64,000 nt of DNA, from positions 12,599,001 to 12,663,000 of the forward strand of contig OX387202.1 in the NCBI GenBank assembly GCA_947561715.1, in the 5' to 3' direction. Positions 12,801 to 23,700 of this stretch are shown here, in pieces. The notes below the pieces were generated by a model that was given only the letters and a program-made list of their open reading frames with translations, did not search any database and was not told where the DNA came from. Position numbers and translations under genes: made by a program. How positions within the stretch are numbered: position 1 is the first letter of the stretch; the number at the start of each line of letters is the position of its first letter. Origin of the DNA: Ascidia mentula. Taxonomy: Eukaryota > Chordata > Ascidiacea > Phlebobranchia > Ascidiidae.

Positions 12801-14157
12801 ATGAACACTGAGGTACGATGTTGGCGGAAAATTTCATCGAGTTTGCTGCAAATTTCTGTCATCGATGGACGTAAACATGGATTTTCATCCCAACATTGCT
12901 TCATTATCTGCTCAAGCACTTCTACGATTGCTTTTTCACCGTCAATAAGTTGATTTTTCCATTCTTGTATTGCTTGACAGTTTGGTCTTTGACCTCTTTT
13001 AATGGCATCGAGTAATGCCCTTTGATTGCATCTGGGATAAGGCATCTCACGACTAAGAACCATGTGTATTATTAACCCAAATGCATAAATGTCAAGTTCT
13101 TTTGTGGGTCTCATGGTAAGATCGTGTAGCTTTTCTGGTGCTGTGTAATGTAGTGTATACTGCTGTCTATCTTTCTTACTTCTGGCTAGAGGATCCACAG
13201 CTGTGGAACCAGTTACAGTTGCCAGCTCAGCATTTCCAAAGTCACATAGTTTGGCAATCAAGAATATGGATAAAAGAATGTTCTCTGGTTTAATATCCCC
13301 ATGAATCAGGCGTTTTTCTGGAAGACTGTGGCAGCATTCCAGAGCTTTAGCAATGTTCAACAAAAAGCGAACAAGCAAAAGAACCCCAAGCTGAATTCGT
13401 CGATCCAAAAGAAGTGTTTTAAGGTTTCCAAGGGAGCAGTGTTCCATCACAATTCCAACTGCATGTTCCAAATGTACCCATCCAAGAACTTGTACAATAT
13501 TTTCATGGTTGACTTTATTCAAATGCTTTATTTCTTCCTGGATTCTGCAAATATCATGACAAACTATTAACCCAACACTAAAAAAAATATTAGAAAATTT
13601 AAACTTACGTATTTACTATAAGTCCCCTATCAGCGGGGCCCCCAGTAACTCTGTACAGCTTTACAGCAACAGTTCTCTTCATCACTCTGTGATATCCAAA
13701 CCAAACTTCACCAAATCCTCCTGATCCCGCCACAAGTTGACGTTCATCAAACATGAAGTCATCAGGATCAAGCTCCAGGAGCTGCAATGAGAACATCAAC
13801 ACCAATAAATTTTTAAAAAAGTTTGTCGTCAAACAAAATTTGTAAACCTTGGTTTCAAAAACCGTGGTGTTTGGTTTTAAAATTCAACATAAAAAAGTAA
13901 AATCTAGTAGCTGCAATAGATGCGGTTTTGGTTTACCACTAAAAATATTTAAATTTATAAAGTTTGTCGTCAAACAAAATTTGTAAACCTTGGTTTCAAA
14001 AACCGTCGTGTTTGGTTTTAAAATTTAACATAAAAAAGTAAAATCTAGTAGCTGCAAACGCGGTTTTGGTTTACCACTAAAAATACTTAAATTTATAAAG
14101 TAACTTGGGATATATTTAAATCTACAAAGTAGAACTTACATCTGGAAAGGTGGCCAT
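9857..14157 (-). CDS. TKL-type protein kinase with TPR-like C-terminal domain
   Basis: Ten exons in frame, 776 residues: 14140-14157, 13609-13781, 12697-13544, 12543-12623, 12038-12109, 11865-11933, 11589-11684, 11344-11436, 10971-11090, 9857-10617. The kinase domain (about residues 15-300) is complete: glycine loop AGSGGFGEVWFG (24-35), AVK lysine K47, catalytic loop HGDIKPEN with D147, DFG at 165-167, then YTAPEKL and DIYAFGLI. HGD instead of HRD makes it a non-RD kinase, as in several innate-immunity TKL kinases of the IRAK/RIPK type. Six small exons encode a Ser/Gln/Glu-rich linker. The last exon encodes about 250 residues of helical repeats (YLEAILFYNLSSELY, LLSKLGVIYEETNRL) that look TPR-like. 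Substrate unknown. I cannot name a vertebrate orthologue; it is probably a lineage-specific kinase. The 3' boundary of exon 11344-11436 has two possible donors in the same phase. Confidence 0.82.
12140..12488. mobile_element. hAT-type MITE with 8-bp target duplication
   Basis: Non-autonomous DNA transposon, 349 bp, in an intron of the kinase gene. The ends are inverted repeats: CAGTATTTTTCAACC at 12140-12154 and, on the other strand from 12488, CAGTGATTTTCAACC (13 of 15 match). The flanks are GTTCAAAA (12132-12139) and GTTTAAAA (12489-12496), a 7 of 8 match as expected for the 8-bp hAT duplication. Internal CGGAACACC motifs recur near both ends. There is no coding capacity. Confidence 0.8.
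13819..14100. repeat. Tandem duplication, period about 141 bp, in kinase intron 1
   Basis: Two adjacent copies, about 13819-13959 and 13960-14100, share nearly the whole unit (AAGTTTGTCGTCAAACAAAA, then AAACCTTGGTTTC, then AAGTAAAATCTAGTAGCTGC). They differ by a few substitutions and a short indel, so the duplication is young. Confidence 0.85.
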
Positions 14158-16127
14158 GATTATGTGAACAAAACAATCCAGTCAGAAGGTTACTATTGTT
14201 TTCCAAGTTTGTAATACTACAAAAGTTATACTAATACAGCATTTCTTGGAGATTTGATCGTGCCCCTGTTAAATATTCACTAGTGCATAAGAAACACATT
14301 TCAACTTATCTCCTTTTAAAAAAACTTGCTATACAAATACCATCAAACGATGTTAAACCAACAGTGTGTATACCAAGAATCGCTTGTCTTTTTACGTTAG
14401 ATTCGCGGTGCAGACAGTCGTGTCCTCCCGATAAATAAATACACAACTCATGTCGTGTTCGTCATCGCACTAGTTTGCCCTGTTGTTTCGCCTCAAGTCA
14501 CACCACTAATGACGGCGGTTTGTATCAAGGCAACTCCTTGGTAAGATGATGGCCAAGAGGAACTGTCAGGTAAGATAGCTAACGTTTCGCCGATTTTATT
14601 AATTGAATAGCGCCATTCATAATGTACGTAGTAAAGTGGCGGTATTATTTACGTCGTTCCACAACAATGATTAAACAGAAAAACATTTAATTTGGCTATA
14701 TCAGGTGACAATATATCGTTCCAATCAATGTTTACGATAAAACAACAACAAAAACAGCTTTGACACAATTTATTCAAACACAGTTGCAGGATTTTTTGAA
14801 CACATTTTTTTGAGAACGTAATGTTACGGATTGTGGCCAGACCCCACGAGAGGCGATGCAACGGCTCACCAGGGTCCATACGAGTTTAAGGGGGGACCAT
14901 CAATATTATTGTTTGTTTTGAAAACGAGGAATTTATGCAACAAAGGCTTGGTCACCCTACAAACTTGTGTGATTTTAAAAAGGAATTCCTCGCACCGTCA
15001 CACCTTCTTTCCAGAGCCCAAATATTGGTGGTAGGAAATTCCGATTTATTATTTCTTTAGTTATAGCAGCGCCAACGAGATGTCGTATTTAGTGGTGAGA
15101 TTCAGCCGATTGCACCGGTTCTAAACAACCATCTCACGAAATTTTATGAGATCAGCGAACCGGTTAGCATCACTGGTTACTGTCAATGGATTTTTGCATC
15201 TTAGAACCCTCTGAAAAATAGGACTTTTGTGATAGAACCGGCTGACAAAAAATTTCAATCCCACCACTGGTCGTATTGTTCTGAGAAGATGGCCCTATGG
15301 TGCAGAAATTCATTAAAAATAGGCTATTTGACTAGACACATATATAGTCTAGCCCAGTGGTTCCCAATCAGGGGGGAATTCCCCACTAGGGGGAATTTTG
15401 TAATTTGTAGGGGGGAATTTATTACATTAAAATGTAAACGATATTTTAGCAACCTAGCCTATACCTTCAGACTTAAATTTAAATTATCGTTAGTCGATTG
15501 TTTTTTGGTGATCAAACCTTATTATTATATTTAATCATAAAAAAGCCACCCAGAGTAGGCTACAATGGTCACCTCAAAAGTCTAAAATGAGTAACGATAT
15601 CGGGTCTACGAGTTATATACGGCCTTGTTTAAGTCCAGAAAAATCAAGCAAAAGCATTCGGGCACGAAAAATTCGAAAGGCAAATTTTAAACTTTGAAAA
15701 CTATAGAGTTTAACTCTGGTTAACTGCACGGCGTCAAAGTCATTGGTGCTTATCGAGCGTGACAACTTCAGTAACTTTATAACTGCGCTGGCTCCACACC
15801 ACGACGAATGTGGGGTTACCTTCATGCGTGGATGCCTATATGAAGCAAGTCAGAGTCCTACCGTGTTTAAATGGCGCACTTCGAACAATTCTATATTATA
15901 CCGCGATAACATACAAAAACGCCACATATGTTTTGTGGCTAATTAAATATACAAAAACAACGCTCATACCCAACAATCTCCATAAAATTAAGCCACTTAT
16001 GAGATAAATAAAACAAAAAATCTAGTTTTGAAATGGTAGGAAGCATGTGACGAAGTTTCAAGATCGATAGGCAGCTTCTTATAACCGCAGGTAAAATTAT
16101 TTTGCATTATGTTCAGTTGTTGTAGCA
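14158..16127. other. Intergenic region with a hAT-end-like fragment
   Basis: This is the 5' flank of the kinase gene and the 3' flank of the ParB-like gene A. Near 15355 the sequence CAGTGGTTCCCAATC matches hAT-type terminal repeats and opens a G-rich stretch, but I find no matching second end. An ATG followed by a donor-like site at 14544-14569 is listed under rejected items. I see no convincing gene. Confidence 0.45.
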
Positions 16128-17515
16128 TTAACAACAACAACAACCGCAGCACGACTCTTCATCCTCGTACCGCCGATTTCTATCGAAGCTTCCCAAATCC
16201 CTTTGTGACCGATATACATTCTGTGATCAAAATACGTCGATTGTGAAACCATATATCAAAACCTTATAGTGCTGAAATGTCTGAAAAGCAAATTAGCTTT
16301 GAAGATGGCCGTACCTGCGATGTCTGGCGTTCTATATCGTGGGCGATCTTGCGTGTCCCAAGTACTTCCTGAAATTGAAAAATACAACATTTGTAAAGCG
16401 ACTGTTCACAAGATTGCCTGTATATAGTGCTGATAAAAGTGCACAACTTCTTTTTAATTGTGGCTGTCGTACCTGCGTCGGCATGCGCTGTATATCTTGG
16501 GCGATGGGGTTGGCGATGACTAACAGGGAATCTGGATCGACCTGTCTTCGTACATGCCCTGGTGCGTAACTGTTTGCATACGAATGGCCTCTACAATAAA
16601 GAGTGTATTTGTTCATAGCAATGTGAACGAAAATGCAAAACAAACGTCACGATCACAATATTTTCGTCACTGAAAAAGGGTCCATTTGGGCAATGTTAAT
16701 AATGTCTTCCAAAAGCAGGAAGTATATGGTAGCTTTAATAAATACCTATATGCGTTTTGTTAAGGGTTTTCCTATACAAATACTGAAAAATGCGTGAACT
16801 TATATGTGTGCATTACTGCAAGTCCGTATCGTCTCATAATGGGTTCCGGAAGTTATTCATATACCACCAAACTGTATACGTCAATCCATCCGCGGAGGCA
16901 ACTGCAAGGGGTTTTTCCTACAAATACTGAAAACTGCGTGAACTTATATGTATGCATTACTGCAAGTCCGTATCCTCTCATAATGGGTTCCGGAGGTTAT
17001 TCATATACCACCAAACTGTATACATCAATCCATCCGCGGAGGCAACTGAACACTTACAACGCGATATAAGCATAGCTTACATACAACTTTGTCCATACCC
17101 AAAACACCTGGCAATAAGCTTCTGTGTATTTAGACGAAAACACTTGCCTTTTCTTTTGTGTGCGGGACTCAGACGTGTGAGGGTGAGTTGTATCGCGTCG
17201 TACTCGAATGCTTGCGCCGTCGTTTCCGGTAGTCAACTTCTCTTCATCAATATGCGACCAAATTTTCACCTTGATAGTTTGCAAAAACTTGCGTTTCTGC
17301 AGCACGCGGAAAACGTACAACCTCCTATTGTCGATGCTGTAATACTTGTTGTTTTGCTTGCACACCCTGATTGGTTGGATTTCATTAACTTGAACGATCC
17401 CTCGGTCTATGTCCTCAATCAACTGATTAACACTTCCACCGTCTTGAAAACGGTTACCAATGCTATCTTGCGTAAACCTAATATCGAAAGGAGACAGGTA
17501 CTCGAAGCCTCCCAT
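16128..17515 (-). CDS. ParB-like 'DNRRL' domain protein, copy A
   Basis: Four exons close in phase, 210 residues: 17148-17515, 16473-16590, 16315-16368, 16128-16220. The N-terminal domain (about 1-100) carries IRFTQDSI (12-19), FQDGGSV, QPIRV and SIDNRRLYVFRVL. The DNRRL signature and the preceding beta-strand pattern resemble ParB/sulfiredoxin-fold domains, recalled without a search. The linker is basic and proline-poor; the C-terminus is acidic then cysteine-rich, ending CCGCCCC. The first donor is GC (AAAAG then GCAAGTG), at the same position and phase as the GT donor of copy B, so I accept it as a GC-AG intron. A splice acceptor (ACTGCACAG) ends two bases before the ATG. Role unknown. The C-terminal cysteines suggest lipid attachment. 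Exon joins beyond the first exon rest on phase closure and similarity to copy B. Confidence 0.75.
16766..17048. repeat. Tandem duplication, period about 141 bp, in intron 1 of ParB-like copy A
   Basis: Two adjacent copies, about 16766-16907 and 16908-17048, share TGCATTACTGCAAGTCCGTA, CATAATGGGTTCCGGA and AATCCATCCGCGGAGGCAAC. They are over 90% alike by eye. The unit is unrelated in sequence to the duplication of similar period in the kinase intron. Confidence 0.85.
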
Positions 17516-18660
17516 TGCTGTGCAGTAACGTTACATCCGATTTAAGCTACGTGGCTTTGTTTGGTCGAGAGTAAAGCTTGCAAGAAAACAGTTTTCATCA
17601 CGGGATTTTCCCATTCCTATGACGTTTGTTTGTATGGCAGGATCTTGATGAATCCAGTGCTTAGCATGTATGCAGTGCTTTATACAAACTTTCTTGGGTT
17701 TGTAGGCGTTAAACTTGTTTTCACACGATTTTCTTTTTTCTTAAACGTTTTTTATACCAGTTTCAATCATATTTTTTTCAAAACAACACCTTTTTCAAAA
17801 CAAATTTGTTTAGATTTAGATTTTTTTGTAATGTTTACTGATCACGTTGCAGACGCTTTGAATATCTTTAGCGTTTACTCGTTTCATTTGCATAAAAATA
17901 TAAGTGAAAATTAATCTTTAAATTGTCGCATTCTAGCTTTTTTCATATAGTGGCTGTTGTATCGTTTTGTGTCCTACAATTGACCAAACAAAAGGACGTT
18001 TCAGATTCGCCGTAAAATCAACGTGTGTTGCAATGTGACTTGCGCCTGCGTAAAATTACTGCGCGCCTCAGTAAGAGTTAATTGCGTTCCTGGCGTTATT
18101 TACGTGTTTGCTTTGGCTACAAAACCTGCGCACCGTTTTGTATGAATACACTTGAACTTTTGGTCGATCAAGAATACAACAGTGGCAGTACACAAAAATC
18201 AAACGTTTGGTTCAGTGGGGGTATTCAAATGCACGTCAGATTCATTCCTTTCAGGAGTAGCTTTCAACAGGTTTATCTAATCTCTGTGTTTCCAAACCGA
18301 TATTCAGAGTTTTTCCGACAATTATTGGACAAAAGACTTGTTAAAAGTAAAGTTGCGTTAAATTTTGTTTTGCTTATGTGACAAAGACTTAAACTTAAAA
18401 ACGTCTTATTCTATGACTTTGATTGGTCCTATGTGCCACAGATCCTTATTATGTTTGATGAACCTGTTAATAGAGCACACAGTGTAAACAAATTGAATTT
18501 TGTATTAGGCCAATACAAATCTGTTAATTTAAAGCAAATAGGACTACATGTTTCACTTTGGGAATGCAAACATACTAAAAAAAACATTATGTTTGGTGCG
18601 GCAAATACATATGTATGTTATGTAACATACTGGCTTGCCCATTTTTGCATAGTAGCAAAT
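17516..18660. other. Spacer between the two ParB-like genes
   Basis: About 1.1 kb of AT-rich DNA between the start of copy A and the stop of copy B. Open frames at 17561-17914 and 18082-18381 are not recognisable and look like chance. It should contain the 3' UTR of copy B and the promoter of copy A. Confidence 0.5.
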
Positions 18661-20073
18661 TTACATTACTTTGCAGTTTCTGCCGCAGCAACAACAACAA
18701 CTGCACCACTCTGGGCAACAACATTCTTCTTCGTCATCCATGTCTGGCAGATTTTCTTCCACCCGTCCAATGTCATTCCTTGGTTTGGTTGGTTGCTTAA
18801 GCGCTGTTGGTTGTTCGTTTATTGCGTATACGGACTGGGTCGTTTTTACCTGAAAAAAAACAACAAAAAGCCCATGCTTTAGAGAGACGTTAACGGTAGT
18901 GGAAAGCACAACGTTTTAGTGTGCTAGTGTATGACGCACCTTTGGAATCGAAGGCTCCAAATAGCCAATTAGTGGGTTGTCAATGCCTAACAGCGGGTCA
19001 GACGTCGCCGGCCGTCGAATTTGCTCCTGTCTGACATTTGTAGACAGTTTGGGAGGCGAAGGCTGGGGCAGATAACTTGAACTGCGTAACGCTAATCTTT
19101 GCGGTTGCTGAATCCGTGGTATACTTCTGCAACACAATGCCCACGAGTGAGATATGGTGCGCAACGGCGTGACTTGTATTTATTAGGTATAGAGTTTCCA
19201 AAAAGGGTCATCCAACACCTCGATCATGTCGTCCCCAGAATAACAACATAAATATCGACCTATGAGATAAAAAATAAGGTATATTGGCTATTTAACGCAT
19301 ATTGCAGCCAAGCTTAAGTGCTGGGAAAACAGTTGGTTGGATTTGCCCTTGCCTCTCAATAAACAGTTTGTTTGGATTTGCCCTTGAACAAACACCAGAT
19401 CATATGAGTATGAACACATATCGGATGAAAGCTCACCTTTCGTTGAAGTCGAATTCGACTTGGGGGATATGCTTAATCTTATTAACAACTGGCGTCGCCG
19501 CCGGTTTTGGCAATGTCGTTGTTGGCTTGGCAACAGCGGGACTGTAAACAAAAAAACAAAAATAACCGATATCGTATTGTATGATACACTTCTGTTTGGT
19601 AATAAGTTTGAAATACTGTTCTACGTAGGAACGTTTTACAGACACATTGCAACAACAGTCATAATTTAACTAAACATATTTGTAGTACCACACCTCTGGT
19701 TTCTTGGCTTTTGCTTTACTTGAGTTTCGATTGTATGGGGGTAAGTTGTATCGCGCCTAACACGAATGCTTGCACCGTCGTTTTCGGTTGTAAACTTGTC
19801 TTCCTTGATGTATGGCACAATTTTCACCTTGATAGTATGCAAAATGTTGCGTTTCTGCAGTACGCGGAAAACGTACAACCTCCTATTGTCGATGCTGTAA
19901 TACTTGTTGTTTTGCTTGCACACCCTGATTGGTGGAATTTCATTTACTTGAACAAACCCTCGTTCTATGTTCTCAATCAACTGATTTACACTTCCACCGT
20001 CTTGAAAACGGTTATGAATACTGTCTTGCGTGAACCTAATTTGAGAAGGAGACGTGTACTCAAAGCCTCCCAT
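18661..20073 (-). CDS. ParB-like 'DNRRL' domain protein, copy B
   Basis: Four exons in phase, 286 residues: 19694-20073, 19437-19541, 18940-19126, 18661-18849. The N-terminal domain is nearly the same as in copy A (IRFTQDSI, FQDGGSVNQLIE, IPPIRVCKQNNKYYSIDNRR). Exon 2 adds a Pro/Thr-rich linker absent from copy A. Exon 3 aligns in part with exon 2 of copy A (VRQEQIRRPATSDPLLGIDN against VRRQVDPDSLLVIAN). The last exon has an acidic run (DMDDEEE) followed by about twelve cysteines and ends in CKVM, which fits a CaaX prenylation box. As in copy A, a splice acceptor ends two bases before the ATG (CCTAG, then CA, then ATG). Function unknown. The tandem arrangement, shared phases and shared domain order show a local duplication. 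Confidence 0.78.
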
Positions 20074-20771
20074 TGCTAGGTAAATGCTTGGCGTCTGGTC
20101 TCGTGAATCTGCGTTTTTTGGTCGCGGGTAGGCCTACTGCCAGCAAGAAGATAGTTTCGTTGACGGGACTTTCCGAAGTCTTTTGTCGCCATTTTGTTTT
20201 TTTGTGATCGTCTTTGTTTATATTTTTACACGTATCAGCACTATCTCTGAATAGTTTGTTGAGTATGCCCAACTGGACGCCGACAAAATTATGAAAATCA
20301 AAATTAAACAATCCTCAAAGTGTCGTTTCCCAAACGTATGTGAGTCGGCCTCACTGATGAGACAAATTGGTCGAAAATAGTGTACACTACAGCCTGCTCC
20401 TGAAAATAAATTTTGTTTTGAAATTTGGAAGTGTGTTGACGAATCTCGCGGTGCATTACCTAATTTTCCTGGGATTTATTTTTACTGCAATTATGTGGTG
20501 TGTGTTCTAGACACAAACGTGAAGCCAAAAATTAGAATTTGCAACATACTATAAATGCGTTATTTTCTAGTGCAATGAATTACTCACTAAGAAAAATCTG
20601 AAAGTACAGAATCCAGGTCTCACGAAAACAGAAATCCAATTATTAATTTATGCTTAACGAAGCGTAACAAACAGTTTATTGGGGGTTCCCCAGACAAGCG
20701 GTTGAAATTTGGTTGTTAAGGATTTCAAGAAAGTTGTGCAGAAGATTCCTTTCAAAGGGTGTTTGCTAAAA
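20074..20771. promoter_or_regulatory. Divergent promoter region, ParB-like copy B and CEP63
   Basis: About 700 bp separate two start codons facing away from each other, so both promoters should lie here. An unpaired acceptor (AAGTTGTGCAG, ending at 20741) sits 30 bp before the CEP63 ATG. A hammerhead-like fold is visible at about 20341-20376 and is described under findings. Confidence 0.5.
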
Positions 20772-23700
20772 ATGGACAAAAGTATACTTGAATGTTTAAA
20801 CAAGCCCAATGGAGAAGGAGAGTTATTAACTTCTTGTGGGGCTGAACTTCAAGAATTAATGCGGCAGATTGACATCATGGTACGTTTTGCGAAACTTTGC
20901 TACTAGTAAATGTTCATTGCTTTCAGTAATTGAATATGGTTTTGTTTTGTCAAAAAAATTTGCATCAAATTATGTACCAACTTTATGCTGCCCTAAACCT
21001 TTAACAACGTTGCTGTATGGTTTGAAAGATTATGATAACTTATTCTTTATTACTTCTAATCACCATCATACAGAAAACTGCCCTATATTAAAACTAATTA
21101 AAACTAAGGTGGTTGTGTCTGTTAAACCACCTGAAAAGTTTAGAAAACACACATTGACAAAAGGTGCTCAGTATTGTCACTTACATTAGAAAAGCAAGCC
21201 CATGAATAATCAGAACTGTGTAATGTATCTTGTTTCTCTTCCAGGTTCGAAACAAAAAACTGGAATGGGAGGCAGAGCTTATTTCCACACAAGATTGTTT
21301 GTCACTAAGAGAGCAAGAGCTGGTGCATACAAGGTTGGCAGTTTTTATTCAAGCGATGTTGATTTTTTCCATAAAATGCAATTTGCCTTTTTCAAGTGCG
21401 TTGAAAATACATGTCAAAGTGAACTTTTTGTTTAATTGCAGTTTGCGTTTGGTAACTTCTAAATCAATAAGTTGAGTTGCTATTGGGGTCCTTGGTTGTT
21501 TCAAGTTTCAATAAATATGCCTAATCCATGTTGCACATTAACTTTTTGACTTGTTTTAGAACTCTACTGGAACAAAAGCATCAGGAAGTTGGCATGTTAA
21601 AACATCAGCTTGAAGGTTATGAATCAGGTCAAAAGAATGTTGCAGCCCAGTATGAGGGACAGCTCAATAAACTAAAGAGCCAATTGAAAAACTTAAAGGT
21701 TTTAATACCAAATTTTCTATGGTTTTTTGTGCTGTAAAATTATTGGCCTAAAAATTTACAATAAGTTAAGTTACATTTTTTGTGCAACAGCAAGATTAGG
21801 ATTAGGATTACCTCGGAGCCAAGTTTTGAATTATCATAGTTATGGAAACTCATTTAAAGCCATTCACTCCATAAGATCTGTGTTTAAACAAAATTTAACT
21901 AAGAAAAAAACAAGTCGGTGGTAATATTAAACCCCTTTTCAAGGAATCACATGAAAAAATGTTGAGGTCAAAAGAAAAGAAGGCCCAGGCCTTTGCTGAC
22001 AAGGAGAAGGAATTGATAGATGAAATTGACCACCTGACCCTGGAGCTGAAGGAAAAGAAGGTTCAGGCAGTTCAACATGAAAAGGAAAGCAGTGAATGGG
22101 ATATAAGGTACACATACCACATACAATCCATTCTACTACGTATAAGTGTCTTACTAAATTAAGATAAAAATTTTGTGGTTAAATAAATAATTACAAATGC
22201 ACAGTTTTCTTGATAGTAGTAAAGTTGTGACCCATGATTATACTTAACTGGTACTGGTATTCATTGACAACTGTATTGTAATGGGTGCTCAAAAATAAAA
22301 TACTGCTATAATGGTAGCTGTTAGCCTTCCCAAAAACCTCAATTTTTGGTCTTTCTGATGGTAAGTTTACAAAATTATATGACAATTTTCAACTAAAATT
22401 TATCACGCTTTATGAAAAAACTTAATGTTACATAGTGCTTCTATCATCATAATTAAGTGATGGAAAGTCACTTTATTGTTGTCCCAAATATTTATGGGAA
22501 GACCTGTAGTTTTACTCCCAGCTTCAACCGGCACTATGATTTGCAGCAAACGATCCCTTCAGCATCAACTCGATAGCCTCGAAAAACAAAAGCGAGCTAT
22601 AGCCTCGAACTATGATCGTGCCCAAGAGCAACTCATGATTGCACAGAACAGACTGAAAAAGAGCAACAAGATGGTGGAGGAAGTGGAGGGTACGAGCCAC
22701 TCCCTGCTCCGTAAATTGGAGGAAGAGCTTGCAAACGATAAAGACATAATTCAGAGACAGGAAAGCATCATATCAGACTTGCAGGCTAAAAGTCGGGAGC
22801 TTTCGACCGCCAAGCACCAATTGACTGGAGAAAAATACAGATACCAGGAGCAGGCTGATAAAGCTAACTGCAAGGTGAAATATATTTGTTTTATTTTTAA
22901 AACTAAGAACACATAAAAATGTCTAACACAAAAAAGTATAACTTCCATTTACCATTTGCTTGTGATTGTTGTGTTCGATGCTGGATTATTTGTTAAAATA
23001 GGATATATTTCATCCAAAAGCTGTCATAAACTCCAAAGCATTTGGAAGCAATTGGAGCTTTTATACTTGGCCACAGTCTCTTAGTGTTTAAAAAAGATTT
23101 TGTTTCATGAAACAATCTTTATCCCTTTTTCTTGTCAAAAGCTCCGGGTTGTAGAGGAGGAGGTGTCGCGACTGCAAGGGGCTCTTTCTGCAAGAGAAAC
23201 AGCTCTCCGAGGGTCTGAGCACGAGATTGCAACCATGCCGAATAAGATTGCCGAACTGCAGACAGGCGTTCACACCAAAGACAAAATAATAGAAGCCATG
23301 CAGGTTATTTTTTTGTTTCTGTGCAGGTTTTGTTTTTCTGTGCAACACAAAGGCAATTGTTTCTTTTATTTTTGCATTCCAATCATTAAAGTTACCACTG
23401 GAAATACGGCAGCCCAAATCTGAGCATTGACTCGGAATCCTATTTGCGTAACTCAATTTTAAGGGTGCTTGGAATCGTGGCCATAGCTCACGAAAATCCT
23501 AAACTTTTATGTTTGTTAGTAGTTTTTTACGACCAACATGGAAATTTATGACGTCATTGAAATATTCACATTCGGCCAAATATTGACTGGAGGTATTCGG
23601 ATTTGCCCGAACCTTTCCTGTTTTCGGACATCGCTAGTTACAACACTGTGTTGTATTTTATGAAGTATAAAAAATTAACAGATAGCTTTTAAAATGTTCG

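Noticed and set aside
14544-14569. ATG followed by seven codons and a donor-like site (CTGTCAGGTAAGA) on the plus strand
   Set aside because: No downstream plus-strand exon of matching phase within reach; the next plus-strand gene starts at 20772 with its own ATG and acceptor.
16952-17545. Plus-strand open frame of 197 codons
   Set aside because: Antisense to exon 1 of ParB-like copy A and to its intronic repeat; the minus strand has the conserved domain. The same applies to 19711-20079 opposite copy B.
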